Part shown: piece by piece, positions 46,881-54,733 of the stretch | Layout: every line of letters starts with the position of its first letter | Position numbering within the stretch: position 1 is the first letter of the stretch | Assembly (NCBI GenBank): GCA_947176345.1 | Contig: CAMWQI010000002.1 | Coordinates: 1-64,000 of the forward strand | Direction: 5' to 3' | Origin: an uncultured Ruminococcus sp. | GTDB lineage: Bacteria; Bacillota; Clostridia; Oscillospirales; Ruminococcaceae | DNA length: 64,000 nucleotides | Translations under genes and position numbers: made by a program | The notes under the pieces: generated by a model | Database searches by the model: none | The model's input: the letters and a program-made list of their open reading frames with translations, nothing else | What the model was told of the DNA's origin: nothing

Positions 46881-46956
46881 GGGGCATTAACGCAGTTGGG
46901 AGCGTGTCACACTGGCAGTGTGGAAGTCAGGGGTTCAAGTCCCCTATGCTCCACCA
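46881..46956 (+). tRNA. tRNA-Ala (anticodon GGC)
   Basis: The cloverleaf folds by eye: acceptor GGGGCAT / ATGCTCC with the G3:U70 pair diagnostic of tRNA-Ala, D arm ACGC/GCGT, anticodon loop CTGGCAG with GGC at 46914-46916, T arm AGGGGTTCAAGTCCCCT, and encoded CCA. It reads GCC codons (and GCU by wobble). Confidence 0.95.
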
Positions 46957-46970
46957 ATAAAAAGCATAGA

Positions 46971-47013
46971 AAAACAGGCATATTTCTTTATTTGAGAATA
47001 TGCCTGTTTTTTT
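46971..47013 (+). terminator. Terminator after tRNA-Ala
   Basis: AAAACAGGCATATTC-type arm pairs with GAATATGCCTGTTTTTTT; a long stem and T-run follow the tRNA by 14 nt. Confidence 0.9.
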
Positions 47014-47075
47014 CTATGTTTATAAAATTTCATTGCCATATTTCTGTCGGGTAAAGTGAAGTGCATGGGGTTAGA

Positions 47076-47849
47076 TCATGTTTGACATGTTTCAGACGAA
47101 TATAAAATTGGATATGGCTTGGTTTTATCTTTGTAGTATAAATGACCATATTCATCTGACGAATAATACTTATTGTTTTCAGATACGATTATTTTTAAAT
47201 TTGGTAAACAATAATCAAAAACATTATCTCCTATAAATGTCACAGATTCCGGAATTTTTATCATTGTTAATGTTATACAATTACAAAAAGCTTTTTTTTC
47301 TATAATTTGTGTTTTCTCTGGTATAATATATGAACCCTCAAAGCCTATTGGACATTTTTTTAGAATCTCTTTATTTTTATCGAACAAAATCCCATTTATA
47401 TCTGAATAATATTCATTGTCTTTATCTACAATTATTCTTGATAAATTTAGACAGCCCCAAAAAGCATCTTCTTCTATCTTCAATACATTTTTTTGAATTT
47501 TTACTGATGTTAAAGCACAATTCAAAAAAGCATTATTTTTTATAGTTTCCACACCATCAGGTATTTCATATAAATTGCCTAAACCCATTGGATATTTTAT
47601 TAATGTTTTTCCATCTTTATCATAAAGAACGCCATCTATATCTGAATAATTTTCATTATTTTTAGATAAATTAATTTTTTGTAACTTCAACATATAACAT
47701 GCCATATCAAATAGATATCTTAAACAATCGTTATTATCTGAAATATCAATTTCTGTTACATTGGATAATGGGGCAAAATAAAGAGAATTGGGATAGAAAT
47801 ACCTGCCTCCTTCCCCAATGTTTTTTAATATATCATATTCCAAAACCAT
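47076..47849 (-). CDS. BspA-like leucine-rich-repeat protein
   Basis: The 257-aa protein has LRR_5 (BspA/TpLRR) units, for example YEIPDGVETIKNNAFLNCAL, VLKIEEDAFWGCLNLSRIIV and VTFIGDNVFDYCLPNLKIIV, alternating with YSDINGVLYDKDGKTLIKYP-type hairpin repeats. No signal peptide is seen, so it is cytoplasmic or exported by an unknown route. I start at MVLEYD with CAGGAG upstream. Such repeats mediate protein binding; the partner is unknown. Confidence 0.85.
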   Translation of the reverse strand: MVLEYDILKNIGEGGRYFYPNSLYFAPLSNVTEIDISDNNDCLRYLFDMACYMLKLQKINLSKNNENYSDIDGVLYDKDGKTLIKYPMGLGNLYEIPDGVETIKNNAFLNCALTSVKIQKNVLKIEEDAFWGCLNLSRIIVDKDNEYYSDINGILFDKNKEILKKCPIGFEGSYIIPEKTQIIEKKAFCNCITLTMIKIPESVTFIGDNVFDYCLPNLKIIVSENNKYYSSDEYGHLYYKDKTKPYPILYSSETCQT

Positions 47850-47880
47850 TTTAATCACTCCTGATATTTTATTAATTGCT

Positions 47881-47909
47881 ATTATAACATAATATTTCCT
47901 GTAAGTCAA
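47881..47909 (-). promoter_or_regulatory. Promoter of the LRR gene
   Basis: TTGACT, 17-nt spacer, TATAAT on the minus strand; divergent from the neighbouring promoter. Confidence 0.85.
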
Positions 47910-47920
47910 GAATTATTCTG

Positions 47921-47949
47921 TTGACTTTAAATTTTTTTCATGTTATAAT
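47921..47949 (+). promoter_or_regulatory. Promoter of the 47975 gene
   Basis: TTGACT, 17-nt spacer, TATAAT, 25 nt before the ATG. Confidence 0.85.
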
Positions 47950-47974
47950 ACAAAAAATAAATGGAGGTCATAAT

Positions 47975-49216
47975 ATGTCAATAAAAATCTTAAATGAAAT
48001 AGATGTTTCAGAATATGAATGGTGCAATTCTGCCATTATGTTCAGGGTATGGAACGGAATGGCAACTATCACACACAAGTTCGGCAAGGAAGATGAGGAT
48101 TACGGTTATAATGCTCATCTGCTTATAAACGATAAACCGATATTACAAGAATATCTGCCTATTTGCCCTACCTGTACCGGATTACTTGCCACAGGTTACG
48201 GAATAGAAAATATAGACTGTCCGGAACTTAAAGCCGTCCGAAAGTGCCTGAACAGTAACTATATTGATATAAAGCATTCCGCTGAAATGCTGAAACCTCT
48301 TTTAAATCTTCTTAAGGACGGCTATTATCTGCTTGCGGACGTTCCTCATTACCCCACAGACAGTAATGATACTTTCTTCTGGTCTGTACCAAATGAAATG
48401 ACATACAATGATGCATTTTGTGATGAGTATTATAACTACGATTTCACCCGTCAGATTGTGAGTTTTCCGCAATATCTCTACCCTACACAGTCGGCAGATA
48501 TGTGCAATGAAAAACGTGTAAATGAATATGTTGAAATATTTAAAAATAGTCCAAATCCACCACGTGCTTTAGCATATCATGAATACGGCTTTATAAGTGC
48601 ATTGCTTGACGGTCATCATAAAGCTACGGCCTCCGCAATTCTCGGACAGCAAATAAACTGCCTTACTATAATCAGCATAAGCGGTTGTACTTTCGGAAAG
48701 GGTGTAAAGTATGTCAATAATGGCATAGAAATTGATAATGTCCAATTCAGTGGTATTAATGTTCCTGTACCGGCAGGAAGTCGTTATGGTGAATATTTCC
48801 CGCATCACAAAAAAAGTACTGAAGATGTAAAAATTACAAAATATAACCTCACAGGACGTAGTTTTCCGGAGGCTGAAAAAAATGCCTCACTGCTTTATCC
48901 CGATATAAAGGAAGTTGCTGATATATATTCAGCAAAACTTGAAAAGGCTGAATTTACAGAGGAAATACTCAATAACTTTATAGAAAAAGCAGAGTATGAT
49001 AAACTGGAATATTCGCTTGCTTATTTAATGGTCACCGACAGGGAAAGAGCTTATAATCTTGCCGCAAAGATAGTAAAATACTTTCCGCTTGAAAAGGCTT
49101 GGAAAACGCTTTTACAGTTTAAGGACGAAAAAACAGAACAAATTTTCATTGATTATATTGTAAGTCATGATAAAGGAAGTCTGTGTTGGGATATAGTCAC
49201 TTCATATTGGGATTAG
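47975..49216 (+). CDS. Uncharacterised protein with ParB-like DGHHK motif
   Basis: I do not recognise this 413-aa family. It is soluble. An N-terminal region holds CPTCTG, a middle segment (about 205-235) reads EYGFISALLDGHHKATASAI, and a helical C-terminal third has repeats reminiscent of HEAT-like helices. The LDGHHKATAS pattern resembles the (D)GHHR motif of ParB/sulfiredoxin-like domains, which use it for nucleotide or phosphate binding, but the match is short. I start at MSIKIL with TGGAGG upstream. It overlaps the converging YczE-like gene by 20 nt. Confidence 0.7.
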   Translation: MSIKILNEIDVSEYEWCNSAIMFRVWNGMATITHKFGKEDEDYGYNAHLLINDKPILQEYLPICPTCTGLLATGYGIENIDCPELKAVRKCLNSNYIDIKHSAEMLKPLLNLLKDGYYLLADVPHYPTDSNDTFFWSVPNEMTYNDAFCDEYYNYDFTRQIVSFPQYLYPTQSADMCNEKRVNEYVEIFKNSPNPPRALAYHEYGFISALLDGHHKATASAILGQQINCLTIISISGCTFGKGVKYVNNGIEIDNVQFSGINVPVPAGSRYGEYFPHHKKSTEDVKITKYNLTGRSFPEAEKNASLLYPDIKEVADIYSAKLEKAEFTEEILNNFIEKAEYDKLEYSLAYLMVTDRERAYNLAAKIVKYFPLEKAWKTLLQFKDEKTEQIFIDYIVSHDKGSLCWDIVTSYWD

Positions 49217-49847
49217 TATGCCTTGCCCATAACTTCTTTATCCAGCCTAAGACTATTCCCACAAGCAACGCTGCTATAACCGTACCTGCTCCGACACTGC
49301 CTAATGTATGAAGAACTATCAAACAGGTTACAAGTGATATAATAACCATGGTCACATCAAATGCAACCTTAACTTTTGAAAATTCTGTTTTCAGTGTATC
49401 GGCTACAGCCTGCATGACACCCTCACCGGCAAGTGGCATTATGTCCGCCGGAAGATACATAAATATTCCTATTGCAACAAGCACAACACTTATTAAAATC
49501 ATGCATATTCTTATAAAATAATTATCCGTTGACGGAAGATAGTCGGCAAGTGAGTTACAGAAAGTTGTAAAGTACCCGAAAACTATTCCCACCGGCAACT
49601 GCAACAGAGATTTTAATTTAAAGTTTTTTCTTAAAATAAGTATTTGTATTAATATAAGTACACAGTGAAATAATATAGTCGCCTTGCCCATTTCGATACT
49701 CCAGCAGACAGTAAGTGTATATGGTATTGAACTTACAGGAGATACACCTAAATCGGACTTAACGGATAATGCTATACCTATTGTCATTATGAATAATCCG
49801 ACAAAATAACACACAAGACGGTTAGTAAGAGTACGTTTATTTTCCAT
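49197..49847 (-). CDS. YczE/DUF6198-like multi-pass membrane protein
   Basis: The 216-aa protein has five to six membrane helices. The first reads CYFVGLFIMTIGIALSVKSD and is followed by LGVSPVSSIPY, both typical of the YczE/YyaS group. A second conserved block is PLAGEGVMQAVADTL. The function of the family is not established (transport is suspected). It lies 5 nt downstream of the MarR gene, which probably controls it. Confidence 0.85.
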   Translation of the reverse strand: MENKRTLTNRLVCYFVGLFIMTIGIALSVKSDLGVSPVSSIPYTLTVCWSIEMGKATILFHCVLILIQILILRKNFKLKSLLQLPVGIVFGYFTTFCNSLADYLPSTDNYFIRICMILISVVLVAIGIFMYLPADIMPLAGEGVMQAVADTLKTEFSKVKVAFDVTMVIISLVTCLIVLHTLGSVGAGTVIAALLVGIVLGWIKKLWARHTNPNMK

Positions 49848-49852
49848 GATAA

Positions 49853-50272
49853 TCAGTCCTTTCCGTCAAGATTATGGCATATTTTCGTGAGAAGATTTTT
49901 AATTTCCTCAATCTCACCAGAGCTTATGCCCTCTATTGCCTGTTCGTCCGCCTGACTGAAAATATCATGCATTTTTTCACAGATTTCTTTTCCGTTTTCC
50001 GTGAGATACACAAACCATGACCGACGGTTACCGTTTTTCTGTCGGCGTTCGATTAATCCTTTCTGCTCCATTCTCAAAAGAATACTGCCAAGTGTTGCCG
50101 GTTCTATCTCACAGTAACCGGCTATTGTTTTCTGGTCACTGCCCTCATGTTCATAGAGATAGTCAAGAATTTTCGGCTGTCCGGACGTGAGACCGATTTT
50201 TTGTGCCTCTGAATAAATTTTCCTTTGCATGACGGAATGTGATTTCATTAATAAATAGTGCAGACTTTCCAT
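49853..50272 (-). CDS. MarR-family transcriptional regulator
   Basis: The 139-aa winged-helix protein has GLTSGQPKILDYLYEHEG, the recognition region CEIEPATLGSILLRMEQKGLI, and the wing RRQKNGNRRSWFVYLTENG. It probably represses its own operon with the YczE-like membrane protein. An inverted repeat overlaps its promoter. Confidence 0.92.
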   Translation of the reverse strand: MESLHYLLMKSHSVMQRKIYSEAQKIGLTSGQPKILDYLYEHEGSDQKTIAGYCEIEPATLGSILLRMEQKGLIERRQKNGNRRSWFVYLTENGKEICEKMHDIFSQADEQAIEGISSGEIEEIKNLLTKICHNLDGKD

Positions 50273-50288
50273 AAAATGCCTCCTAAAT

Positions 50289-50345
50289 AATAAGAATTGT
50301 TATAATAATCATTCTTATTATAATACTTATTAATGTATTTGTCAA
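50289..50345 (-). promoter_or_regulatory. MarR gene promoter with overlapping operator
   Basis: The promoter is TTGACA, 17 nt, TATAAT (minus strand, 50317-50345). A palindrome AATAAGAAT-13 nt-ATTCTTATT (50289-50319) covers the -10 end and transcription start, where autorepression by the MarR protein would act. Confidence 0.8.
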
Positions 50346-50348
50346 GAG

Positions 50349-50705
50349 TTATTTTACAGAAATTTTCCAGTAATAACGGCGGTTCGATTCAGGAAAATCA
50401 TCAAGGATATAATGTTCAGGGTCATAGAAAGTCCCGTCATAGTAAAGTGACCAGTGCCAACAACGTGGAGTTTCCAGACTTAACAGGCATAACTTCGGCA
50501 AATCTTCCTTATTCTGCGCTGAACATCTTATATCAGAAATTTCAAAACCGAAATTTCTTAAAGTCTGTTTCATTTCCTTGAGTGTAGTTTCCTTTTCATT
50601 ATCAAGATATTCAATAATTTCATTTACAGTTTTTCCAAGTATCATGGCAAGTACAGCCTGTCCACACTGTAAGTCTGTGGGTTCGTGTATGTAGTTTATA
50701 TTCAT
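50349..50705 (-). CDS. Peptidase C39-like papain-fold protein
   Basis: The 118-aa protein has the C39-type nucleophile motif TDLQCGQAVLAMILGKTV near residue 12 and the histidine segment CWHWSLYYDGTFYDPEHY near 80-95. No transporter domain, signal or membrane segment is attached, so it resembles stand-alone C39-like proteins rather than bacteriocin exporters. The substrate is unknown. I start at MNINYI, which has AAGGAGG upstream. Confidence 0.75.
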   Translation of the reverse strand: MNINYIHEPTDLQCGQAVLAMILGKTVNEIIEYLDNEKETTLKEMKQTLRNFGFEISDIRCSAQNKEDLPKLCLLSLETPRCWHWSLYYDGTFYDPEHYILDDFPESNRRYYWKISVK

Positions 50706-50731
50706 TTTCAAAACCTCCTTAAAATAAAAAT

Positions 50732-50760
50732 ATAATAGCATATATCAGTGCAGAAGTCAA
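50732..50760 (-). promoter_or_regulatory. Promoter of the C39-like gene
   Basis: TTGACT, 17-nt spacer, TATTAT on the minus strand. Confidence 0.75.
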
Positions 50761-50809
50761 CATATTATTGTACAACATGACAATTATATAATTTTTTTGT
50801 CGTTTATGC

Positions 50810-50838
50810 TTGACAATGTGAAATTTATGTGATAAAAT
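50810..50838 (+). promoter_or_regulatory. Promoter of the zinc-ribbon membrane protein gene
   Basis: TTGACA, 17-nt spacer, TAAAAT, 35 nt before the ATG. Confidence 0.8.
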
Positions 50839-50873
50839 GATAAAAAACATTTTTTTACAGGAGGAGTTTATAT

Positions 50874-51551
50874 ATGGCATTTTGTTCAAAGTGTGGAAAA
50901 GAAATTCCAGATGGTGCAGTGTGTGATTGTCAAAGTGATAATAGTGTTTATCCGTCACCAGTGGTGGAAAATATCAAAAGTAAAAGTGCTGTAAATAAGG
51001 GATTTATAGTGATAGGTGCAGGATTGCTGGCGGTAATTGTTATAATTGCACTTATTGTTTCATCGCTCAGTGGTGGCTACAAAAAACCTTTGAAAAATTA
51101 CATCAAGGCTATAAATAAGTGCGATACAGCAAAAATGCTTTCTGTTACAGTTCCTAAAAGCAAAATGAAAGAACTTAAAAAAGAAATGAAAGACAGCATT
51201 ATTGACTATGATGCTTTCCTTGACAAAATGGACGATACGTTAGAAGATGCAATGGAAGAACTTGAAGACGATTATGGAAAGAATGTTAAGCTTTCTGCAA
51301 AAATCGTTGATAAGAAAAAGGTAAAAGGCAATGACCTTGACGAAATCAAGGAAGATTATGAAGATGAATATGATGCTGAAATAAAAAAGGCTTATAAAGT
51401 TAAAGTTGAAATGACTATCAAAGGTAAAGATGACAAGGACACAAAAGACGTTTCCATTTATGTCGTAAAAGTAAAGGGCGACGACTGGAAACTATATGAC
51501 TATGACAATGAAATGACCATTGGTAACTCTTTTGCTATGTCACTTTTCTGA
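50874..51551 (+). CDS. Zinc-ribbon membrane protein with charged extracellular domain
   Basis: The 225-aa protein starts with a short zinc ribbon (FCSKCGKEI, then VCDCQSD), a linker, one membrane helix (about 45-66), and a very Lys/Asp/Glu-rich domain (70-225) of the kind seen in many clostridial envelope proteins of unknown role. The N-terminus should be cytoplasmic. A GGAGG site lies 9 nt before the ATG. It is monocistronic, ending at a terminator shared with the Fur-family gene. Confidence 0.8.
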   Translation: MAFCSKCGKEIPDGAVCDCQSDNSVYPSPVVENIKSKSAVNKGFIVIGAGLLAVIVIIALIVSSLSGGYKKPLKNYIKAINKCDTAKMLSVTVPKSKMKELKKEMKDSIIDYDAFLDKMDDTLEDAMEELEDDYGKNVKLSAKIVDKKKVKGNDLDEIKEDYEDEYDAEIKKAYKVKVEMTIKGKDDKDTKDVSIYVVKVKGDDWKLYDYDNEMTIGNSFAMSLF

Positions 51552-51556
51552 AAATA

Positions 51557-51590
51557 AAAATGCTGTCCGTAAAAAGACAGCATTTTGTTA
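51557..51590. terminator. Bidirectional terminator
   Basis: AAAAATGCTGTC-CGTAAAAA-GACAGCATTTT, with A and T runs on both sides, between the convergent zinc-ribbon and Fur-family genes. Confidence 0.85.
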
Positions 51591-52001
51591 TTTTTCTGCA
51601 CAATCGGAACATTTCCCATAGAAAACAGTCTGTGATGGGTCAACTTGAAAACCATGATGCTCAAATATATGACGGTCTATACCGGAAAGACGTTCGCAGT
51701 TAAGATGAATAAGTTTTCCGCATATGGTACATTTCAGGTGGAAATGCTCATGACAATCGCTGTCATTTTCTATGTATTGATAACAAGCACCTGTTTTGCC
51801 GTCAAAATTATACCGCCTTACCGTGCCGGAGTCAATCAGCTTGTCAAGCTGTCTGTATATTGTGGCTGTTCCTACCGGTGTACCTTCTGCCGTAAGGAAA
51901 GCACTTATTTCCTGTACATTTGTATGTTTTTCTTTATTCCTCACAAGATAATCAAGAATTTTTTCTTTCTGTCTTGTTTTATATCCGGAATCATTTTTCA
52001 T
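51588..52001 (-). CDS. Fur/PerR-family metalloregulator
   Basis: The 137-aa protein has the Fur winged helix (TNVQEISAFLTAEGTPVGTATIYRQLDKLIDSG), the metal-site segment CHEHFHLKCTICGK, and the structural zinc cysteine pairs CTIC and CSDC. PerR-type and Zur-type members look alike at this level; the particular metal or peroxide response cannot be settled. Confidence 0.92.
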   Translation of the reverse strand: MKNDSGYKTRQKEKILDYLVRNKEKHTNVQEISAFLTAEGTPVGTATIYRQLDKLIDSGTVRRYNFDGKTGACYQYIENDSDCHEHFHLKCTICGKLIHLNCERLSGIDRHIFEHHGFQVDPSQTVFYGKCSDCAEK

Positions 52002-52029
52002 ATCTGCCTCCGAAACTCATTATATTTTA

Positions 52030-52058
52030 ATTTTAACATATTATTGCGGATTTGTCAA
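52030..52058 (-). promoter_or_regulatory. Promoter of the Fur-family gene
   Basis: TTGACA, 17-nt spacer, TAAAAT on the minus strand. Confidence 0.8.
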
Positions 52059-52135
52059 TAGTCATAATAGGTTAAAAGATATTTATATTTATATGTCAAT
52101 ATCAACAAATAAGCCGGTTTTGCCATAAAAATCTA

Positions 52136-52164
52136 TTGACATTTCGGGCTGTATTATGTATAAT
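52136..52164 (+). promoter_or_regulatory. Promoter of the SH3-domain protein gene
   Basis: TTGACA, 17-nt spacer, TATAAT, 64 nt before the ATG. Confidence 0.85.
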
Positions 52165-52228
52165 ATTATAAGCAGATAGAATTAACAGACGGAGTACTTG
52201 AGTATTTCCGGAAAAGGAGTTATTAAAA

Positions 52229-52975
52229 ATGGCAAAGAAAAAAGTTCTCAATGTCGGAAAGATTATGGTGCTTTCCGGTGCAGTAATAATACTGATACTT
52301 GTTGCGTTGTGGTGTGGAAGTCTGCTGAAACTTACCCACGAACAGAAAAATTTTGACCCTAATGCAGTTACTACACAGTCCACAATATCCGTGAATGTAA
52401 TAGTACCACCTACTACAACTACTGTTACCGTAGCTACTGAACCCCCACAAGCAACAACCATTACAGAACCCCCTACAGATGAAAATGTTACATCTGAACT
52501 TACAGTAAAAGGCAACGGAGAATTTCAGGAGTATATTATAAAGCTTGCTAATCCGGCACTTGACATTCATTCTGAACCGTCATACAGTAGTATGATTACA
52601 GGAAGTATAACCGACAGGGGAAGTTATACAATCACTAAAGAAACTATTGACGACGACGGCAATAAATGGGGTCTTGTTGATATTGAAACGTCTTTCGGCT
52701 GGATAAACCTCATGGACGCAAGAAAAGCTGACCCGAATGATGTGGGCAGTGCAACGGAAAGTACTACCGAAAACAACAGTAATACTGATGATACTTTACA
52801 TAACAATAACAGCTATGGCGGTGACGGAAATCTTACCGGCGTTGATGCCGACGGCGATGGTTGGGACGATGGCTGGAATCCGGACGCATGGTGCATAATC
52901 TGTGGTTATGACTCATACTGGAATAATGAAGATAGTTGTTATTACTGCTCACAGGGACACGCATGGAATTATTAA
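52229..52975 (+). CDS. Membrane-anchored SH3-like protein with C-terminal Cys motif
   Basis: The 248-aa protein has an N-terminal membrane anchor (about 10-30), a Thr/Pro-rich linker (50-85), and a bacterial SH3-like domain (about 95-165: PALDIHSEPSYSSMITGSIT, then GWINLMDA). A Gly/Asp/Asn-rich linker follows, and the end carries WCIICGYDSYW and SCYYCSQGHAWNY, two Cys-x-x-Cys pairs that could bind zinc outside the cell. The function is unknown; SH3-like domains often bind peptidoglycan. AAAGGAG precedes the ATG. Confidence 0.8.
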   Translation: MAKKKVLNVGKIMVLSGAVIILILVALWCGSLLKLTHEQKNFDPNAVTTQSTISVNVIVPPTTTTVTVATEPPQATTITEPPTDENVTSELTVKGNGEFQEYIIKLANPALDIHSEPSYSSMITGSITDRGSYTITKETIDDDGNKWGLVDIETSFGWINLMDARKADPNDVGSATESTTENNSNTDDTLHNNNSYGGDGNLTGVDADGDGWDDGWNPDAWCIICGYDSYWNNEDSCYYCSQGHAWNY

Positions 52976-52985
52976 TTTAATGTTT

Positions 52986-53030
52986 AAAGCTGATAACTTC
53001 TGCAATTATGTAGTAGTTATCAGCTTTTTA
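52986..53030 (+). terminator. Terminator after the SH3-like gene
   Basis: AAAGCTGATAACT / AGTTATCAGCTTTTT hairpin with T-run, 10 nt after the stop. Confidence 0.85.
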
Positions 53031-53109
53031 TGATATTTTTTGGATTTGGCGTGTTATATTACAACAACAAAATCTTCAAATATATCTGTATATGAAATAT
53101 TACCTTATA

Positions 53110-53139
53110 AAAATGGACGTTCCTAAGAACGTCCATTTT
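53110..53139 (-). terminator. Original tRNA-Thr terminator, now separated from the tRNA
   Basis: AAAATGGACGTTC / GAACGTCCATTTT hairpin directly beyond the duplicated tRNA 3' half; read on the minus strand it ends with UUUUUAUAA. Before integration it would have ended the tRNA-Thr transcript. Confidence 0.75.
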
Positions 53140-53186
53140 GTTGGAGCTGATGATCGGACTTGAACCGACGACCTACGCCTTACCAA
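53140..53186. repeat. Left attachment repeat (tRNA-Thr 3' half)
   Basis: 47 bp identical to 61115-61161, running from just outside the CCA end through the anticodon loop. The following bases diverge (AGTG here, GGCG in the intact tRNA), so the copy is not a functional tRNA. Confidence 0.95.
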
Positions 53187-53302
53187 AGTGTATACAAGCA
53201 TTCTGATAATGTATATTAGCCCTTTTCCCTATACTTAATAGATGATTTATTTTCATTTTTTGAAATAATAAGAACTAAATAAAGTACAAAAACTATTGTA
53301 CA

Positions 53303-53399
53303 TTGACTTTAACTTCCTTTCATGATATAATTATAGTATACTCCGGATATATCAATAAAAATTCAAAAGTGTAGCCGATAGTTCAATAAATCCGGAGTA
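53303..53399 (+). promoter_or_regulatory. Promoter and inverted repeat upstream of the Mor-like operon
   Basis: TTGACT, 17 nt, TATAAT (53303-53331). At the expected start of transcription begins TACTCCGGAT, repeated inverted as ATCCGGAGTA at 53390-53399 (10-bp arms, 41-nt loop). It could be an operator or an RNA structure in the 5' leader of the Mor-gp26-gp27-like genes. Confidence 0.65.
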
Positions 53400-53476
53400 C
53401 AGATTTTTAAGAACTTTTTAAATGCTATTATAATATCATTTTAAGGGTATTTAAATATGGATTGTGGAGTTAAGAA

Positions 53477-53764
53477 ATGGATAAAAATATAATTCTTAAA
53501 TCTGATAATAATATAGTTATTGAGCTTGTTGACAATTTCGGGTTGGAAACTGCATACAAGTTTATTGAAATATTCGGCGGAAGTCAAATATACATTCCAA
53601 AAATTGACAATATTTCAAGAGAATACAGAGACAGTGAAATATATAAAGACTATATAGACGGATTAAGTTACAAAAAATTAGTAATCAAATATAAACTCAG
53701 TGAAAAGACAATAAGAGTTATTGTAAACTCCGAGACAGAAAAAAGAAAGTCAATCAAAAGATGA
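53477..53764 (+). CDS. Mor-family (Mu middle-operon activator-like) transcription regulator
   Basis: The 95-aa protein has the Mor layout: a dimerisation segment ending FGGSQIYIPK near residue 40 and a C-terminal helix-turn-helix (GLSYKKLVIKYKLSEKTIRV, 70-90). In phage Mu, Mor activates the middle promoter. Here it leads three genes that occur in similar order in Mu-like phages. GGAG lies 8 nt before the ATG. It may respond to, or act on, a helper phage, or simply drive its own operon. Confidence 0.8.
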   Translation: MDKNIILKSDNNIVIELVDNFGLETAYKFIEIFGGSQIYIPKIDNISREYRDSEIYKDYIDGLSYKKLVIKYKLSEKTIRVIVNSETEKRKSIKR

Positions 53765-53807
53765 ACGGAAACACGGAGCAGGTACAGAATTAAGGACGGT
53801 GAATATT

Positions 53808-54137
53808 ATGAATATTGAAAAAATTCAGAATGATATTAAAAACAGCAGTTTCTTTCATATGAACGGCACAATATTAAGGACGTTGAATGTCATTGAAAAC
53901 AGCCGATGCGGATTGTCAAGCCTTGAATTTGTTTTCAGACAGACAACCGACCACAATTTATTTATTGAAAGTATTCGCTACTTATACGAAAGCGGATATA
54001 TAAGGCTTACAGACTGTAACAGCGGAAATCCTGTTGACCTGAAAGAAGATAAATTCAGAAATACTGAAACAGCACTTACAGCAAAGGGGATTCAGGTATT
54101 AAGAGGAATTATTGAAGATAACTGCATAGACGTGTGA
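53808..54137 (+). CDS. Winged-helix protein resembling Mu-like phage gp26
   Basis: The 109-aa protein has a winged-helix pattern: LRTLNVIENSRCGLSSLEF, then FIESIRYLYESGYIRLTD and the C-terminal TETALTAKGIQVLRGI. This resembles the small protein encoded just before gp27 in Mu-like phages. I start at the ATG at 53808 because AAGGA is 11 nt upstream; the track's GTG at 53799 is 1-2 nt from that site. The identification rests on fold pattern plus position and is moderate. Confidence 0.6.
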   Translation: MNIEKIQNDIKNSSFFHMNGTILRTLNVIENSRCGLSSLEFVFRQTTDHNLFIESIRYLYESGYIRLTDCNSGNPVDLKEDKFRNTETALTAKGIQVLRGIIEDNCIDV

Positions 54138-54150
54138 CAGGGGGAACGAT

Positions 54151-54714
54151 ATGGGAAAGCATACAAGAAAACATTATGCCATTGACAAATTACCGCCTGA
54201 AATCAAGGGAACTGTTGACGAAATGATTAAAGCTGATTTTACATACCGTGAAATAGTAGAGTATATCAAAGAATCCGGAAACAGTGTGTCAATTTCAGCA
54301 GTGCAGAGATACGCCGCCAATTTAATGCAGTCAATACAGAGTATCAGAATGACACAGGCAAATTTCAGGGCAATCATGGACGAAACGGAAAACTATAACC
54401 ACATTGATTTTACAGAACCGCTTACACGTTTGCTATGCGGTCAGCTTCTTGAACAGATTAACAACCTTTCGGGCGAACAGTTACAGGAAATCGGAATAGA
54501 TGCTATCATAAAAAATACTATTGCTTTAACAAGAGCCGTCGCATACAAAAGAAATATTGAAATAAAAAATAAATCCATACTTGAAAACGGTCAAGATGAA
54601 TTTATGTCAACACTATTTGAAATAATGTCAGAAGATAATCCGAAACTTTACAGAGAACTAAAAAAATTCATAAAAAACCAGCAGAAAGAGTTAAACTGCA
54701 AGCCGTCTGAATAA
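54151..54714 (+). CDS. DUF3486 protein (Mu gp27-like, probable small terminase subunit)
   Basis: The 187-aa protein matches the DUF3486 pattern: an opening basic stretch KHYAIDKLPPEIKGTVDEMI, an HTH-like FTYREIVEYIKESGNSVSIS with AVQRYA, and long helices ending in a GEQLQEIGIDAI segment. Mu gp27 of this family is annotated as the probable small terminase subunit, which recognises DNA for packaging. No large terminase follows; a terminator lies just past the stop. A lone small terminase is a known satellite strategy to redirect a helper's packaging motor. GGGGGA precedes the ATG. Confidence 0.75.
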   Translation: MGKHTRKHYAIDKLPPEIKGTVDEMIKADFTYREIVEYIKESGNSVSISAVQRYAANLMQSIQSIRMTQANFRAIMDETENYNHIDFTEPLTRLLCGQLLEQINNLSGEQLQEIGIDAIIKNTIALTRAVAYKRNIEIKNKSILENGQDEFMSTLFEIMSEDNPKLYRELKKFIKNQQKELNCKPSE

Positions 54715-54733
54715 TTTCAGACGGTCTTTTTTA
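54702..54733 (+). terminator. Terminator after the gp27-like gene
   Basis: GCCGTCTGAA-TAA-TTTCAGACGGTCTTTTTT overlaps the stop codon, closing the Mor operon. Confidence 0.9.

Noticed and set aside
50349-50705. Bacteriocin export (C39) system
   Set aside because: Only a stand-alone C39-like domain is present, with no ABC transporter or double-glycine peptide nearby.
53140-53215. A second tRNA gene at the left end of the element
   Set aside because: Only the 3' half through the anticodon loop matches tRNA-Thr; the 5' half is absent, so it is an attachment-site copy.
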